Source: Symsagittifera roscoffensis
Lineage: Eukaryota > Xenacoelomorpha > Acoela > Convolutidae
Assembly (NCBI RefSeq): GCF_963678635.1
Contig: NC_087067.1
Coordinates: 37,208,686-37,272,685, forward strand
Direction of reading: 5' to 3'
DNA length: 64,000 nucleotides
Below are positions 42,066-53,857 of the stretch, one piece after another (position 1 is the stretch's first letter; the number at the start of each line of letters is the position of its first letter). Both the position numbers and the translations under genes were made by a program. The notes under the pieces are model-generated. The model saw only the letters and a program-made list of their open reading frames with translations, had not been told where the DNA came from and did not search any database.

Positions 42066-45000
42066 GGCACGACGTGATCAACAACACCATTAGCAGTCAT
42101 AGAACCAACACAGAACCAACAACTAGAGCCCAGCTGGTATCGAAGAGCTGACAAACTATTTAAAGGCGAAAAGGCAGCAGATATCTGCGCTCGTCTATTT
42201 CAGAAGGGAAGGAACGCCCGACTTGTTTAGTCAGCTTCTCAACACGGGAGTTCTCAATATTCCAACAACAAAACGGCTACTCTCCAAGTGCAAACAAAAC
42301 AATCCAAAGCAGCTCAAGGAATATTTGGAGCGGAAATCTCTGCGATTGTTAGTGGCACACGAAGAAATACTGTCAGAACTGATTGGCAATATCAGGGGCA
42401 AACAACCGAGACCATCGCAGACAAGGACGAAGACGAAAGCAAGGCGTGAGCAGAATCTGAAGGCGAGGAAATGTCTGCGCTTCAAAGACAGGGGTGAGGA
42501 GAGTGTGAATTATTTTGCTTTGCGTCTTGTGAGTTTACTCGTGGCCTGCAAAACAATGACCACAGTACTTTTGCCTGCTGTTTGGCTCAGACAAATTTTG
42601 ATTAGAAAACTAACTTTAAAATTGTGTAACACCATTAAAAACTCTTTCGAAAAGTTGAAGTATCTCGACATAGACTGAAGTAGAGAAACTGATAGAAAAA
42701 CGATCTTGTACCCGACATTATGAAGGGTCTCCCAGAACAACTTTTTTTCGGATCACGCTGTGCAAAAATTTCAACTAAAACTACTAAGAACCGAAACTTC
42801 GAAATTCCTAGGGCTAATGAGTACAGGAAAAGGTATGAGGAGATGCTAATGAAACCCGATCACTGGTGCAAAAAAAATCGTCGAACAGTGGTGGGCATCC
42901 ATATTCCGCTTCGTGAGGCATCAAGTTGAGGCAAGCTTAATGACAACATCAGAAAACCATTTAAAAAGTTAGGAAAACTGACCGAGAGACAAGATTAACC
43001 TATTGGGGGGAGAAATCAGAGATCAGTTAGGGTGCTTGATAACATTGAAATGCCTGGAACGCACTTTTTGACTGATATCGACATTTTCCTCTCACAATTG
43101 AAAAATCAAAAAAACATCTTGTGAAACTTTATGTGAAATAGAAGCCGCAGTAAAGGCATATGCAAAAAACGTAGGGCAAACCCCAGGAGACGAAGCTGTT
43201 TAAGAAACGAGGAAATATCTCAAAAATAATGGTTTCTGGCTGTGCCTTTTGATAAGGGGTTGGTTTTTGCATAATGAGGAAACAAACGTATGAAACAAAG
43301 CTGGAATCCTTTTGCAATCTGCTCAGTTTTCGAAAAAAAAATGCAACCACTGATGAGGTTATACTGAAAATTGTGAAAGAACTTTACAAAGAATTACCAG
43401 CCATGAACAAAAGAGACGAGATAAGTGATCAATTATTATCTAAGATGAGGTCAACAGGGGGGCAACCCACCCGTTTGTACGGTTTGGCTAAGGTACCCAA
43501 GGCTGAGACACCCCTACAACTGTTACCATCACTTCCATGCAGCTCTTATTTGAATTTAAACAAAACGCTTTCAAAGTTTTTTGAGAACATCGATGGAGCC
43601 AATATAGAAACAAATAGTAGAGCTGCCAGAGAAACCTTTGCAAACATTGCTCTAGATACGGATGAAACCATAATCTCTTGATGTTGAAAAATTTGTACCC
43701 CAACGTTCCACTGAAGGAAGCAATTGAAATTGCTTCACAGAAGCTGTACAGCCAGGAGTATCCTCCTGATATCCAAAGAGCAACCACGAAAACACTTCTG
43801 AAAATGGCGGTCAGCAGAATATATTTCAAGTGTAATGATTCATGGTATGTGGAAGCTGATGCTCTTCCAATGGGCGCATGCTTCGCTGTAATTCTGACAA
43901 ACCTGTGGCTGAAAGAGTACGAGTCTGCTCTAAGACAAGAGATACCAGTGGGATTGGAGATACAGTCAAGGAATGACAAAAAACTGTTCGTGCTCATGTT
44001 GCCGCAGGAAAGTAACATATAAATCAAAGGGGCTTGAGCGCGAGAGTTGCCAAAACTGGTAATATCTAAAATGAGGAAAAGTATCCGATGATGTTTACGC
44101 ATCAACAACCGAGATAGTCTGGTTCTGTGAAAGCTGCGGCCGCGCTAAGAACAAGGAGAAGGATATTCCAAAATTAAAAATGTTGCTCAGATATGTGGAT
44201 GACATTGTTAGAACAGTCAGAGTTGAGCCGAGTTGCGTTCTCGATGCCGTCAATTGTTTCCATGAAAATCTGCAGTTCATTCTAGAGGAAACTAATTCAG
44301 AGTAAATTTGCCGTTCCTGGGTTTGAACATGAATGTACCGCAGGATAGGGGGAAACCTGCAATTTGTATCGAAAAAAAACAGATACTGGGACTATACTGA
44401 CTTTAGAAGCTGCGCCCGAGTCAGTTAAAGCGTACTGATACCCAAAGCACTGTAAACAAAATTTTTAGGAGTACATCTAACTGGGAGAAATTTGATAATG
44501 CTATGGAAACTGACAGGGCGCAATGGCTGAAAAATCAGAATTCCGGAAATTGAGCCAACGACGGTAAGGTAGTACTCTGAGACCTTAAAATTATTCCGAA
44601 ACTGGAAAAAAGTACGGCCTGAGCTCAACACTGGTGTGCGAGCTTTGGTTATCGGGACCGACTACGAGTTCATAGTATAATTCAATTTTAAGACAATTTC
44701 CAAAAATATGCCTCAAAACAAAAATAAAAACAGTAGAAGAACTCCTCATTCCTGGATCTGCAATCGGCGAATTGTGCCAAAACGGAGAGCTCGACAAAAA
44801 ACTAAGGAGCTAGAAAAAACTTCGGATGTCATTGACAAACTAGATGCCCATTATGGTTCTTACATCTTAAAAAGAGTGGTTTATAAACTGTCATGTAGTG
44901 GCTGCACTTCCACCTATGTCGGACAAACTATTCGATTTTTAACCACTAGAATTGAGGAACATAAGAAAGCAGACTCACCGGTAGGCCTCCACCTTCCGCA

Positions 45001-45118
45001 ATGCCAACTTGAGGAAAATAGCGCAGGTCTTAGTTGGGATTTTCTAGATAAGTCAAACAACCAAACAAAACTATTTGCACTGGAGGCAATACATATCAGA
45101 AAGAGAAACCGTGCTTGA
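42066..45118 (+). pseudogene. Penelope-like element, decayed (RT, PHD finger, GIY-YIG)
   Basis: N-terminal frame 42223-42678 (IPTTKRLLSKCKQNN, YLERKSLRLLVAHEE). Then RANEYRKRYEEML near 42810 and TDIDIFLSQLKNQK near 43075. RT follows: TRLYGLAKVPKAETP, GANIETNS, a break at motif A, LYPNVPLKEAIEIAS, SWYVEADALPMGA, then a PHD-type finger in broken frames (about 43975-44140) and an intact LRYVDDIVRTV near 44185. Thumb fragments reach about 44580. A piece of non-LTR RT intervenes (44590-44872), then VVYKLSCSGCTSTYVGQT and ALEAIHIRKRNRA, the GIY-YIG end. Many stops and frameshifts make it inactive. Confidence 0.85.
44590..44872 (+). mobile_element. Fragment of non-LTR reverse transcriptase inside the Penelope element
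   Basis: Corresponds to the segment of the minus-strand non-LTR element that reads FLGPTTSTQYNS to DKLDAHYGFYLLK (2130-2370, opposite strand), here diverged and with stops. It joins GIY-YIG sequence directly at TYILKR-VVYKL near 44872. No target-site duplication was noticed. Confidence 0.7.
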
Positions 45119-45187
45119 CCACGTGCGATGAGTTTAGGAGCAGGTAGTTAACACTGCAAATGATAAAACCATCCAAATCAAATGGAT

Positions 45188-48100
45188 CTGATAGAACCAT
45201 CCAAATCACCGTGGGCGTGTGGAGTAATAATGGCCAAAAAGAAAGGCGACCAATTGAGGTTTTGTTGCAACTTTCGTATCTGATCTCCGTCACGGTGAAG
45301 GATGCCTATCCCATACCTAGAATTGATGAGAGCCTCTCTAAGTTAGGTGATGCAAAGTTTTCTACGACTCTTGATTTAGGTTCGGCATTTTGGCAAGTCC
45401 CACTGAGGAAGCAGGACAGGGACAAAAGAGGGTTCGCCTGCGAGCTAGGGCTGTTTCAATGGAAACGGATGCCATTTGGTCTATGCAATGCCACGGCAAC
45501 ATTTCAACGGTTGATGGCACACGCATTGATAGGTGTGACAAAGAAATGCAGCAATTTGGTAATGTGCTACGTGGATGACGTGGTAATAGCGACGCCTACA
45601 ATGGAAGACCACATCGAGCGACTAGACGAGGTGTTTGCATGTATGAAGAGGTCAGGACTAAAGTGCAAACCGTCAAAGTGCGAGAGACTCAAGGACTCAA
45701 TCAAACACTTGGGGAGGATGGTGGACAGGCATGGCATCAGACCAGACCCAGATGCAGTGGAAGCGGTTCTGACTTGGAAATCGCCAAAGACGGAACATCA
45801 ATTGATGAGCTTCCTGTGTTTCGCGAACTATTACAGGGAGTTCATCAAGGGCTACGCGGACAAGGTATACCCGATGCAACAACTAATGAGGCACAAAGGC
45901 AAGAAGTTCACATGGAACAACGCAGCGGAAGAGTCATTCCAGAGAATAAAGAAAGAGTTGTGCGAGGCACCAGTGCTAGGGATGCCAACGGAAAAAGGGA
46001 TGTACGTGCTGGACACGGATGCGTCGGTAGTCGCGATTTCTGGCATTCTTCATCAAGAACAGGAATGAAACTGGAAGACAGTCTTGAGACCAATAGCGTA
46101 CGGGAGTAAAGTCTTGAATGTTACGGAAATGAAGTACGGGGCGCCGAAAGCAGAGACGTTCCCGGTGGGTACCTTTGTCGAGAAATATAGAGCATACCTA
46201 GGCAGTGAGCCATTCAAGCTGCGAGTCGACAACAGGACACTCAGCTGGCTGAAGACGTACTCAATGGACCAGAGCTACATTGGGAGGTGGATAGTTCGCC
46301 TGGACGGATACGACATGATAATTGAGCATAGAACAAGAGACAAACATCAAAATGCCGATAGCTTGAGTAAGAAGACGGAGTTCTACGAGAGACAAGAACA
46401 GAGGGAGGCGGATAGGCCAGAAATCAAAGATGGCTTCTCCTTCATGGATAATAAAATGTATGATAGTATTCCACTCACGAGATGGCTCGACAAGTCAGGC
46501 AAACCGATAGAAGATCACCCCGATCTACCAAAGGAGCCACCAGAGAAAACATTTTTGAAGAAAACCCGGGGGATGCCGATAGGGATAATGCTCAAGTCAA
46601 AAATGGTGAGGGAGACGCTCAAGGCAAAAGGCTACGATCTCAACCAGGTTGAAACGGGAGATGCACAGATAGATAAAGTACTTGATGAGATTACACGAGA
46701 AACTGGCAGACGATAAACCTGTGATCAAAGAAAAGGACAAGGAGGAACCGGGAGTCACGATATCGAGAAAGAATGAAACGGGTGGTGGCGAGGACTCCTT
46801 AAAAGAAAAGTCGAACGGGAAAGAAGTTTTGCAGTCATTGGTTGATAAAATCCCGGAGGACATACTTGAGCGGACTCGGGTTAGTTAGAAGAAATGACAT
46901 TTAAGGAGGAGGTTGAACACCTTGGACTAGGACAAGAGTCCGGGGAGTGGCCCACACTGGAAGAAGATGCTGGAGAAGAAAAATTGTCCGGGGAGTGCGA
47001 AGAGTGGGATGAAGATTTGGAGAAGAGCAGCGATGATCAAGAAGGTCTATGCATGATACTGGCGGAAGAGAAGATGAGACACCGCGACAGGGAGCTACAG
47101 ACGGATCCCTCCTCGCGAACGTACAACTTGGATCAGCAGGAACTGCGAGGAGGTGAAGAACTTGAGAAAATTGCAGTGTCAAGGAAACCGTTTAGGGAGC
47201 TATCATGCAACTTAAATGTCAGAACAAATCTGGTGCCAGAAGATGACAGGAAGATCATGAGGAGGATAGTATGCGTAAAGCTGAAGGATGACATCCACAA
47301 CCCTGGACAAATGAATGGTCAGATAATGGCACTAAAGGAACACGTCAAGGCGATATATAGGCTGTCGGATCTAATACGGGCCCAAAAAAATGAAAAGATG
47401 ACAAGTAACCTCTCCACATGGATCCGGACGGGGTCCAAAGAGAAGGGGGACCTAGAAGAAGACAGCTACAAGATCTTAAGCCACTTCTACAAAGACAGAA
47501 AAGACTTACTCTATCACACAGCTGATGGGGTGGTGGCATGCAAGAGAAAAGATGAGGAGAAGATGTTAAACAAGCATAACCTCATCATACTGCCACAGTT
47601 GTATCAGACGGAAGTGTTATTCAGATCGCATGATCAATTGGGGCACCAGGGGATAGACAAGGTGCAACAAAGAATACTTCACAGGTTTCACTGGCCAGGA
47701 TTAAGGAAAGCTTGTGAGAGATGGGTGAATGCATGCCTGGCATGCCTGCAGGTGAAAGACCCAAGGAAAATGAAGTTCACACTCAAGTCCGTTAAAAGCT
47801 TGGAATTTAACGAGGTTGTGCAGATAGACCATCAGAAGATCTGTATGCCAGAATCGGGATATAACCAGATACTGGTCATAATAGATCATTTCACGAAATT
47901 GGCAGAAGCGGTGCCGTGTCAGACAGCCTCGGCAGAAAAGACTTGTTACCACCTGATAACACATTGGATATCACGGTATGGTTGTCTTATGACAATTCAG
48001 TCGGACAACGGCAAAGCCTTCGTGGGGGACCTGACAAAAGAATTGATGAAGAGGTCACACATTGCTCAAGCGCACTCCACGACCTACCATCCCCAAACTA

Positions 48101-49617
48101 ACGGGTTAGTGGAGAGACAGAATAGAACATTGGTAAAAATGCTGAGGGTATACTGCTCAAGATATATGACAGACTGGGACAAATATCTGCCGCAAGTGGT
48201 AGGCGCATACAACAGTACGCAAAACTCAACAACCGGAATCAGTCCCTTCATGATGTTGACGGGCAAGGGAAAGAGCGATGCCTCTAACATTTTTTAAACA
48301 CAGAATACGAAGGGAAAAAGACATCGCCTCAAGCTGATGTGAAAGAAGCGGTTAAGAGACAGCAAGAACTAAACGAGCTCTGCATGATGAACACAGCACA
48401 AGCGCAAATGAGACAGCGGAAGAAAAACGATGAGAAAATACTGCAAGCAAAACCATATGCAGTGGGCCAATACGTCTGGGTCTTCCAGAATTTTATACCT
48501 CCCAAAGGTACAAAGAAACTACTCAAGAAATGGAGAGGACCGTTCATGATAACGGAAGTGCACCAACAAGGACGGTTTTACCGCTTGAGTACGGGGAGTG
48601 CAGCGCATTATGAAAACTTGAAACCTCATGTCCCATCCCCAGAAGACTGGTGCGTACCGCAGAATATGGAGGGACTCGAGTACCCATAGGTGGAACCAGC
48701 TTGCGAGTTGAACGAAAAAGGCACCTGAGAGAAAAATGATGGCAACGAGGACTTGAGTTTGGATGATAATGAAAAGATAGAAGCGGACTCAGAGGCGGAA
48801 TCCTTTGTGGAGGAAGACTGGAACGATCCGGAGTAGGACGAGGTGCCAAAGTGGACGGAACCAGACTTGCCGATAACGGCAGGAACCAGGAGTGGCAATC
48901 GTAAACGGACAGGCATGAGGTACAATAGGTACGGTGATGACTTCTTGATTGATAAGATACGGCCTGATGAATTGGGCAACGAGTTACTGAGTGTGGGCGA
49001 ATTGGTGGTAGACGATGAATGGCAAATCATCAACGACAGCGAACACTACCCGAAGGAAGACTACTTCACACTAGAACAAGAAACAGATCTGGAGCGAGGA
49101 AGAGGCCGAGCCTAACATAGGACAAAATTTAAAAACGAAATTTGAAATACCCAATGAATACTGGGAGAACATCCTGATAACGGACAGCGACTTCATTCTG
49201 TCAGACAGGACTAGCGCGATCTGTATAACGGCGGACATGAGCTTCAAATCGAGACTGCAGGCCGACTTCAAGAGAGAATGCCAGAACGTGGAGTTTCTAT
49301 TCAGACAGAGACCGGGGCTGGGAGGAATGGCTGCGCTTCCCCCATCAGTGGCACAAGTCCCAGGAAAATACCTGTGCTTTCTAGTGACGAGGGTCAATGA
49401 AAGGAATACGATAGACCCTGAGCACGAGCTGTTAGCATTAACGAGGCTGAGAGACTTTATGATTGAAAGAGGGATAGTGGAGGTCTCGATGCCTGTTTAT
49501 CACCCAAACAGGGGCAAGTTGAGCCCAAGGGAGTTATATGCCATCCTACACGTGGTCTTCGCAGAAACGGAGATAATGGTACACCTACACAAGAAATACT
49601 ACTCGAGTATCGCCTGA
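45188..49617 (+). pseudogene. Pol remnant: RT, RNase H, integrase, macro-like domain
   Basis: RT motifs TTLDLGSAFWQVPL, MPFGLCNATATFQ and CYVDDVV, then RNase H (YVLDTDASV), interrupted by TGA at 46066-46068. Frame breaks follow near 46690, 46888, 48270 and 48690-48840. Integrase motifs are present (QSDNGKAF, NGLVERQNR, KKWRGPFMI). The macro-like domain at 49126-49617 is open and well kept. The frame 46894-48297 runs without a break across the point where the central element changes frame. Confidence 0.9.
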
Positions 49618-50009
49618 GCTACGGGTGGACAGCGGAGATCTTGAGTTGGGGGTACATGGGGATCTCGAGTAAGGGTACATGGGGACGTCGGAGCAGATAG
49701 ATAGATTTTAACGTAATTGGCATGACAATTAAAATTTAAAGAGTGACGGTGGTAAAAGATTAAATGAATCTGCATGCTCTAAAGAAACTCTCAATTGATC
49801 TATTTTAGTAAAACAAATAGAGGGATAAGACTACAATAATGGGGGGGTTTAGGTTAGGAACATAACACCTTAGTCTAAAAAGTGGATTTTACTTTCAGAT
49901 TGATTTGTTAAGTCGAGTTGACGACCCAAACACACTCATTGGAAAGAGAATAGAAGGTCTTGATCAAAGTTCACGATCAGCAACATTCGCAAGAGATATT
50001 TCTCAAGTA
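49618..50009 (+). other. Spacer between pol remnant and third-ORF remnant
   Basis: About 390 bp without a frame, equivalent to 20835-21261 in the central element. It contains weakly similar AT-rich sequence. Confidence 0.55.
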
Positions 50010-50122
50010 CTCAAGTTGGTACGGTAATTCTCAAGTTGGTTGGTACGGTAATTCTCAAGTTGGTTGGTACGGTAATTCTCAAGTTGGTTGGTACGGTAAT
50101 TCTCAAGTTGGTTGGTACGCGA
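50010..50122 (+). repeat. 24-bp tandem repeat upstream of third-ORF remnant
   Basis: About 4.5 units of AATTCTCAAGTTGGTTGGTA plus CGGT. The first unit is four bases shorter. It sits 21 bp before the ATG at 50144, the same place as the 20-bp repeat in the central element. Confidence 0.9.
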
Positions 50123-50143
50123 GATAATCTAGAAATCGTAAAA

Positions 50144-52298
50144 ATGGCGGATCGATTTTGGAAATCCATGCCTGCGGCACTAAAGAGGCCTACACTTGTA
50201 CAGACGCTTGAGGGACCTGGACTACACCCAAGTGGACGAGAAGATGGCAGTGATGTTGAACGCCATCCTGCAATTAGAGGAGCAAGGTGAGTGCAGGGAG
50301 TCCGCGACCGAAGCTGTCTTGATGGTCGGCTCTACCACAAAAGGCATATCCAATCAAGAACAGACCAGGTGGCTATCCTGGAATGTGGATGGAGGGGTGA
50401 GAGGATTCAACTTGGGAAGGAATCCTGGCTTGAGCAACAACACTGAGTACGGCGCGGGAGAGTTCCCATTACCTACCAGACCATCGGCAAGATCCGCGGG
50501 CCAATCCACAAGCAAGCCACCTTCTATGACGCCAGCATAGCAAACGGAAGAGACTTATCCGGACCTCAGCAACCTGAAGAGGGAACTTGAGAGGGCGCAG
50601 AGGGAGAAGAACAAAGTGAATCTTGACCGGGATAGCGCGAAAGTTGAGAGAAATCAAGCGAATCTGGAGAGGATCAGGCGATCCTTGAGAGGGACCAGGC
50701 GCATGTGACCTTGATATGTTGAGAGCAGATTACCAGCAAGAACAGAGGGTGCGAGAGAACGCGGCGAATTGCGAGCAGTTGAGGTCGGAACTCAAAAAGA
50801 TCCAGCGGCGACAACGAGAGCTCGACAGGCAAAAGGAAAAGGAAACCAGGACGACGGAGCGAGCTGTTGCAGGATGAAGGCCGAAGTCACGTATGGAGGT
50901 GGATGAGGCTCCCAGGTCGAAGAGACGATTCAACTTAGACCGCGCGGCTCAAGAACACATAAACGAGGGACTGGAAGTGTGGATACCAACCGAATCAGCG
51001 TCCTCTTCCCTGCGCGGTTTAGAGACGCAACCGATACGCCCATTGATGAACGTGGCACTGCCGGGATATACCCCGAGCTCAACCCCGAGCAGCAGTCAAG
51101 TGAGCGGGAGTTTGTCGCGTCTTAAGGAAATAAATGAGAGGCTACAGCTAAGAAATCGTGAAAGTCCAGCTAGAGTGGAGGTACCCCCGACTTGGAGGGA
51201 GCAACCGGTCAGGAGTGTGGTGATCGCGAGCTACAAGAAAAACACGGATGGCAGATACCACAGGCACAACCGCATGGATTTGAACGCGGCGCAGCGGGCG
51301 AGAAGGGATTGTTTCCATGACGCTTCTTGGGCTGAATACTACACACAACCACGAATAACGGAGGGTACCCGAAGCTTTCAGACCCGATGAATAGTGTTCC
51401 AGCGCAGGAGGAAAATGATATGACGCACGAGAAAAAGATGAAACTAGAGCCTCTGCTGGAAGCCTCGGGAGAACGCAATTTTCGAAACATAGAGATTACA
51501 CATGGGGAATGCCCATGCCATTGCTTGGCACAGACAGTGTGGTACCCGGAGCTTTCAAACCTTTGTTTAGTTTGGGATGTAGAAGAAATTCGTCGGTCAA
51601 TCGGGTTACCCGATCATCAGCAGAAGGTGACCATCTTGGTAGTAAGTACGATGTTGGCGTTACGATGGATCGAGGAAAATGGAACGAAATATAGCGAGTC
51701 GAAGACACCAACGGTGGAATCGATATACGCTATAGATTACAACAGGAGACTTGAGTTGTTTGAGACTGTATGCAAAGTATTCGCCATACCAATGGAAGTC
51801 AGGCACGTATGGAGCCGCATAAGGTTCTTTCCGTGGTTTCGAGCGACGTTAACATCTTGGTTGTACATAGCGACGAAAGATCACATGAAAAAATACCAAA
51901 AGGAATATCGACAGTTCCTGGCAGAGATAGGTCCGGAAGCCTTCAAGAGACCTCTGCTGACCCATCGAAATGCGATCACAACAGGTTGCAAAAGGGTCGG
52001 TAAGGTGTCTAGAGATAATACCAAAGCAAGAGAATCGATACTGGAGGAGGACTTGGCAAAGAACGTGAGCTTGAGCCACCACAATTCCTTTTGCTTGAAC
52101 AGGGAATGGAAAATGAAAAATTTACCGAATCAGGCAATGAGGTTGCGGGAGCAGAAGGAGTGGATGCGATCCTTCGAACAATTGAGAGCTTCGGAAGAAT
52201 TCGTGATCAGCTCTGATGATGAGGAAGCGCTACTAAGGCAGATCACGGTGTCAAATTCATCGGGTCCTAGCACTTCGAAGGCTAGGAATACGAAGTGA
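50144..52298 (+). pseudogene. Third-ORF remnant with SGNH region deleted
   Basis: Starts MADRFW like the full copy and follows its first 405 or so residues through the coiled coil, with frame breaks near 50200, 50540 and 50880. At about 51366 it jumps to the equivalent of residue 2650 and continues in one open frame (51387-52298) to a C-terminus ending in STSKARNTK. The whole SGNH, second SGNH-like and central regions are gone. Keeping both ends open suggests either chance or use of the short form. Confidence 0.88.
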
Positions 52299-52726
52299 GC
52301 AGGGAGCTTAATATGGGTTTCTTGAGTCTTGAAAGGAAGCGGCTCGAGTGTGAACTCGGATGAAATCCGAGGTCACGAAAAAGAAATTTTAACGAAACAA
52401 AGTATTGTTATTAATATGCTATAGTTATTATATAAATCAAAATAATGCATGGCAATTTCCTGATTGGATAGGACAAAAGAAATTCCAATCATAAGCTTCA
52501 AAAGCGGAGACTTAAGGTGCAGGTGTATGAAAATTTTGATTGCTGTTTAGCGATAGAGTGACAATTTTATATGGTTGTGATTTTTGGGGTGTAGATAAAC
52601 TTAAGTCTGCTGCAAACATCTGTAAATGACCACTGGCACTGTATCTTGAGCAACACTCGGTATTTTGGGGACTCACTGGCAGGCGGCAACACGCGATGAC
52701 GACATCGATCTTGAGTCCGGGGAGTA
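52299..52726 (+). other. 3' untranslated region and purine tract of the truncated element
   Basis: No frame. It ends in CCGGGGAGTA (52717-52726), identical to the purine tract of the central element. Confidence 0.6.
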
Positions 52727-53620
52727 TGTGCCAGTCGGTCATATTTGGAAGTTTGACCATGAGCAATTTGAACTACGTAATTTTGGGATGAAATTTAATT
52801 TTTCAAAAATTCGAATTGAGCCTGTCATGCTCAACTTTCTCGCGAAAACTGAAAATCTCAGAAATACAAGAGAAGAACGACCGATTTACAATCGCAGGAA
52901 AGTACTTGAAAAAAGCAGCAGGAAATTTCTATTCGCAATTTCCAGATATAAATTAAACGCGAGTGTAGCTGTCCTATCCTGAAATAGGAGAAGGAGCGAT
53001 TACAAAAGAAGAACATATTTATTTCTAGGTGAACCAGAGTGAACACTCAGTGGAAAGGTGGACAGCTGGGGTATCCCAATGGTCCAATCCCAAAACTTAA
53101 TTCTCAAGTCAAAACTTATTTCCCTTGCTGGAATTCATCAATAGCAAACTGCTCATGTTATTATACTTAATGCTAGAGTTACTGATTAATTTAGTTATCT
53201 CAATCCTCGAGTGTGCTGGTATGTGAGTACCCAATTTAATCTTCTTGAGTGTGTTTTATGATTGTTATGTTGAGGTAAGGAAAGTTTTGGGTTGATCCAT
53301 CTGAAATGGATCAAAGTTTCACTGTCTAATAAAAAGTAACTGTGCGGATTGTTCCGACCCTGTTTTTAACGGCGTTCGTGTATTTTGGGTATTTTGAGAC
53401 CTAAGTATGGGGACGTTCTTTTTTTCTAGAGTGGGGGGTATTTTGGTAGTGGCCTTTAAGCTGTAACGGGTTTTTAGTCTCATGTCGCAAGTGAACCGAA
53501 TTGGCTCCGACCGTTCGAGGTAGAAAAACAAAAGAGATAGTGTCCCTGACTCTTGAGCCAATGGTTATAGGGCCTATTTTTCTTTAACCTCATATGTGAC
53601 CGAAGTATGCGACTGTTACA
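52727..53620 (+). repeat. LTR of the truncated element
   Basis: 894 bp, starts TGTGCCAGTCGG and ends GACTGTTACA. It is clearly homologous to but diverged from the central LTRs. It keeps the 9-bp hairpin (53292-53314) and AATAAA (53328-53333). It reads toward PAF1, whose start codon is 237 bp further on. Confidence 0.92.
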
Positions 53621-53857
53621 AAAACTAAACTTTGAACAATGCAATGACTTAGTTTTATGCGAATCCTTGGATTATATTCCTAAATCCTGTGTTAATTTTA
53701 TTTATTATTATTATCAGTTTCATATCTAGAAATTTCCAAGGAATTTGACTGGAATACGTGATGAAGGGACTCCTGGCTGTAACCTCGGGTACTATGATTC
53801 TTTTGACCTTCTGATTGCCCTTAAAATTATTGTTCGAATTCTTAAAGGTTTTTCAAT
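53621..53857 (+). promoter_or_regulatory. 5' flank of PAF1
   Basis: The only sequence between the LTR and the PAF1 start codon. Positions about 53725-53815 match, on the opposite strand, the segment 200-310 of the duplicated unit (and 9378-9488). No TATA box or initiator is convincing. The start ATG at 53858 has the context TCAATATGCC. Either a short host promoter lies here or transcription begins in the LTR. Confidence 0.5.

Larger units (their letters stand above)
45188..53620 (+). mobile_element. Truncated relative of the giant LTR element, opposite orientation
   Basis: Homology starts inside the reverse transcriptase (PWACGVVMAK-equivalent, about 45188) and runs through RNase H, integrase, macro-like domain and both ends of the third ORF to an LTR ending GACTGTTACA at 53620. 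The 5' LTR, leader, gag and protease are missing. Internal deletions remove about 290 bp before the macro-like domain and about 6.7 kb of the third ORF. It is clearly diverged from the central element, so it belongs to an older or separate subfamily. Confidence 0.93.

Noticed and set aside
42223-42678. A host gene at the 151-aa frame
   Set aside because: It is collinear with Penelope-type RT downstream and related to the N-terminal part of the nested element, so it is best read as the N-terminal part of the decayed PLE.
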